A stretch of DNA of 6,287 nucleotides from contig JAUYDQ010000006.1 in assembly GCA_030691725.1 (NCBI GenBank), positions 1-6,287 of the forward strand, in the 5' to 3' direction. Both the position numbers and the translations under genes were made by a program. The first letter of the stretch is position 1. Each line of letters starts with the position of its first letter. Below are positions 5,394-6,287 of this stretch, in pieces. This DNA is from Candidatus Omnitrophota bacterium (GTDB taxonomy: Bacteria > Omnitrophota > Gorgyraeia > Gygaellales > Profunditerraquicolaceae). The notes under the pieces are model-generated. The model was not told the DNA's origin. It was given only the letters and a program-made list of their open reading frames with translations, and did no database searches.

Positions 5394-6287
5394 TCTTTTT
5401 TACTAAAAAATAACCTCGCGCTGTTTTAATTAAGGCATCTCCTTTTAATCCTTTGGTTAACCGCTGATAATCAGGGATATTTTTTACCCCCTGCTTATTT
5501 ATCTCTATAATGACATCGCCAGGAATTATGCCTGACGCATCTGCAGGACTATTAGGCTCAATATCTACCACTACCACTCCTTTTTTCTCTTCAATGCCAA
5601 GGCGGTTGGCAATATCAGGCGTTAATTCCCCAACCTGTAATCCGCGCCATTTAATAGATGGCTCTTCAGCTGAAACCTTCTCTTCTAAATTTTCCGGCCT
5701 CTCACCGACTTCTACCTCTAAAGTTATCTCTTTTTTCTCACGTATGACTACCACTTTTACTTTACGTCCAACTTCAGCAATTCCTACTGCATTTAATAAT
5801 TCCCGCACATTGTTAATAGCTTTATTATCAAATTGTTTAATGATATCACTTTCTTTTATACCTGCTTTTTGCGCCGGGCTGTTTTCTAAAATACTGACTA
5901 CCAGTGCGCCGTTTTTATCAGGCAAACCAAAATATTTTGCTAGTTCATCAGTTAAATCCTGTACCGTTACGCCGAACCAGCCATAAACTATCTTTTTGCC
6001 TTCGATAAGCTTGGCAATAATTTTTTTAGCGTTATTGATAGGTATTGCAAACCCTACGCCTTGATAACCGCCGCTAGTAGTGAATATAGCAACATTAATA
6101 CCTACAACCTCACCTCTAAGATTAACCAGCGGTCCGCCGGAATTGCCCGGATTTATCGCAGCGTCTGTCTGGATAAGGTCATTATAATCCCTGTCTCGGC
6201 CAAGCGTCCTACCCAGAGAACGATGCAATGCGCTGATTACACCCGCAGTTACAGTAGGCTCAGGATTCTGCATCGCAAAAGCAAAGG
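5386..6287 (-). CDS. Do/HtrA (DegP/DegQ-like) serine protease with two PDZ domains, C-terminal part
   Basis: This is an envelope serine protease and chaperone of family S1C, which degrades or refolds damaged proteins outside the cytoplasm. The gene enters from the right edge, so the signal peptide, His and Asp of the triad are not visible; 299 residues remain, numbered here from the first visible codon. The nucleophile is Ser49 in [13 protein letters not shown], followed by [12 protein letters not shown] (73-84), the usual end of the protease domain. PDZ1 covers about 101-194, with [19 protein letters not shown] at its binding region. PDZ2 covers about 212-294, with [15 protein letters not shown]. 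Two PDZ domains point to DegP/DegQ and not to single-PDZ DegS. The segment before TVTAG reads AMQNPEP where many relatives have an AIGNPFG loop plus a few residues, apparently a three-residue shortening. The Met at 6271-6273 is internal, not the start. The stop TAG overlaps the recX GTG start region. Confidence 0.95.
   Translation of the reverse strand, partial: FAFAMQNPEPTVTAGVISALHRSLGRTLGRDRDYNDLIQTDAAINPGNSGGPLVNLRGEVVGINVAIFTTSGGYQGVGFAIPINNAKKIIAKLIEGKKIVYGWFGVTVQDLTDELAKYFGLPDKNGALVVSILENSPAQKAGIKESDIIKQFDNKAINNVRELLNAVGIAEVGRKVKVVVIREKKEITLEVEVGERPENLEEKVSAEEPSIKWRGLQVGELTPDIANRLGIEEKKGVVVVDIEPNSPADASGIIPGDVIIEINKQGVKNIPDYQRLTKGLKGDALIKTARGYFLVKKSE

Noticed and set aside
5510..5986. 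Plus-strand open frame of 158 residues opposite the htrA PDZ region
   Set aside because: It is antisense to clearly conserved PDZ sequence, with a low-complexity Ser/Thr/Pro-rich product typical of a shadow frame.

Overview
The window is a tightly packed run of six genes, all on the minus strand. In transcription order (right to left) they are: the 3' part of a Do/HtrA-type periplasmic serine protease; recX (regulator of RecA); alaS (alanyl-tRNA synthetase); hisD (histidinol dehydrogenase); hisB (imidazoleglycerol-phosphate dehydratase, stand-alone type); and the 5' end of hisH (glutaminase subunit of IGP synthase). Both edge genes are cut by the window. No tRNA, rRNA, CRISPR array, complete insertion sequence or convincing terminator is visible, and no stretch over 300 bases lacks a gene.

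The organism is a bacterium of moderate to low GC. The AlaRS has the bacterial layout with a Cys-rich insertion, HisB is monofunctional (not fused to histidinol-phosphatase), and HtrA has two PDZ domains, which suggests a two-membrane cell. Together with GGGACAGGCACC-type repeats between genes, this fits an uncultured lineage such as Candidatus Omnitrophota. That placement is an impression, not a demonstration.

Layout. htrA and recX overlap by 8 bases, so recX is probably translationally coupled. The recX-alaS order recalls the recA-recX-alaS arrangement of other bacteria, but here a protease gene, not recA, precedes recX. alaS is followed after 50 bases by hisD, then hisB and hisH. The his genes supply three steps of histidine synthesis: IGP formation (HisH with HisF), IGP dehydration (HisB) and the final oxidation of histidinol (HisD). 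The six genes may form one transcription unit, since no internal promoter or terminator could be recognised.

The most unusual content is in the gaps. The recX-alaS and hisD-hisB gaps carry two copies of one 62-base repeat (56 of 62 identical, same orientation). In both, the TAG stop codon of the upstream gene is the first three bases of the repeat. The alaS-hisD gap holds a three-segment palindrome in which one arm can pair with either of two others; one of those covers the hisD ribosome-binding site and start codon. The hisB-hisH gap is filled by an ACTAGTAA repeat that leaves hisH without a visible Shine-Dalgarno sequence. HisB lacks a metal-ligand histidine expected in the second HHxxE motif. 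No complete new defence or mobile system is visible; the candidate novelties are this repeat-in-every-gap architecture and the divergent HisB.
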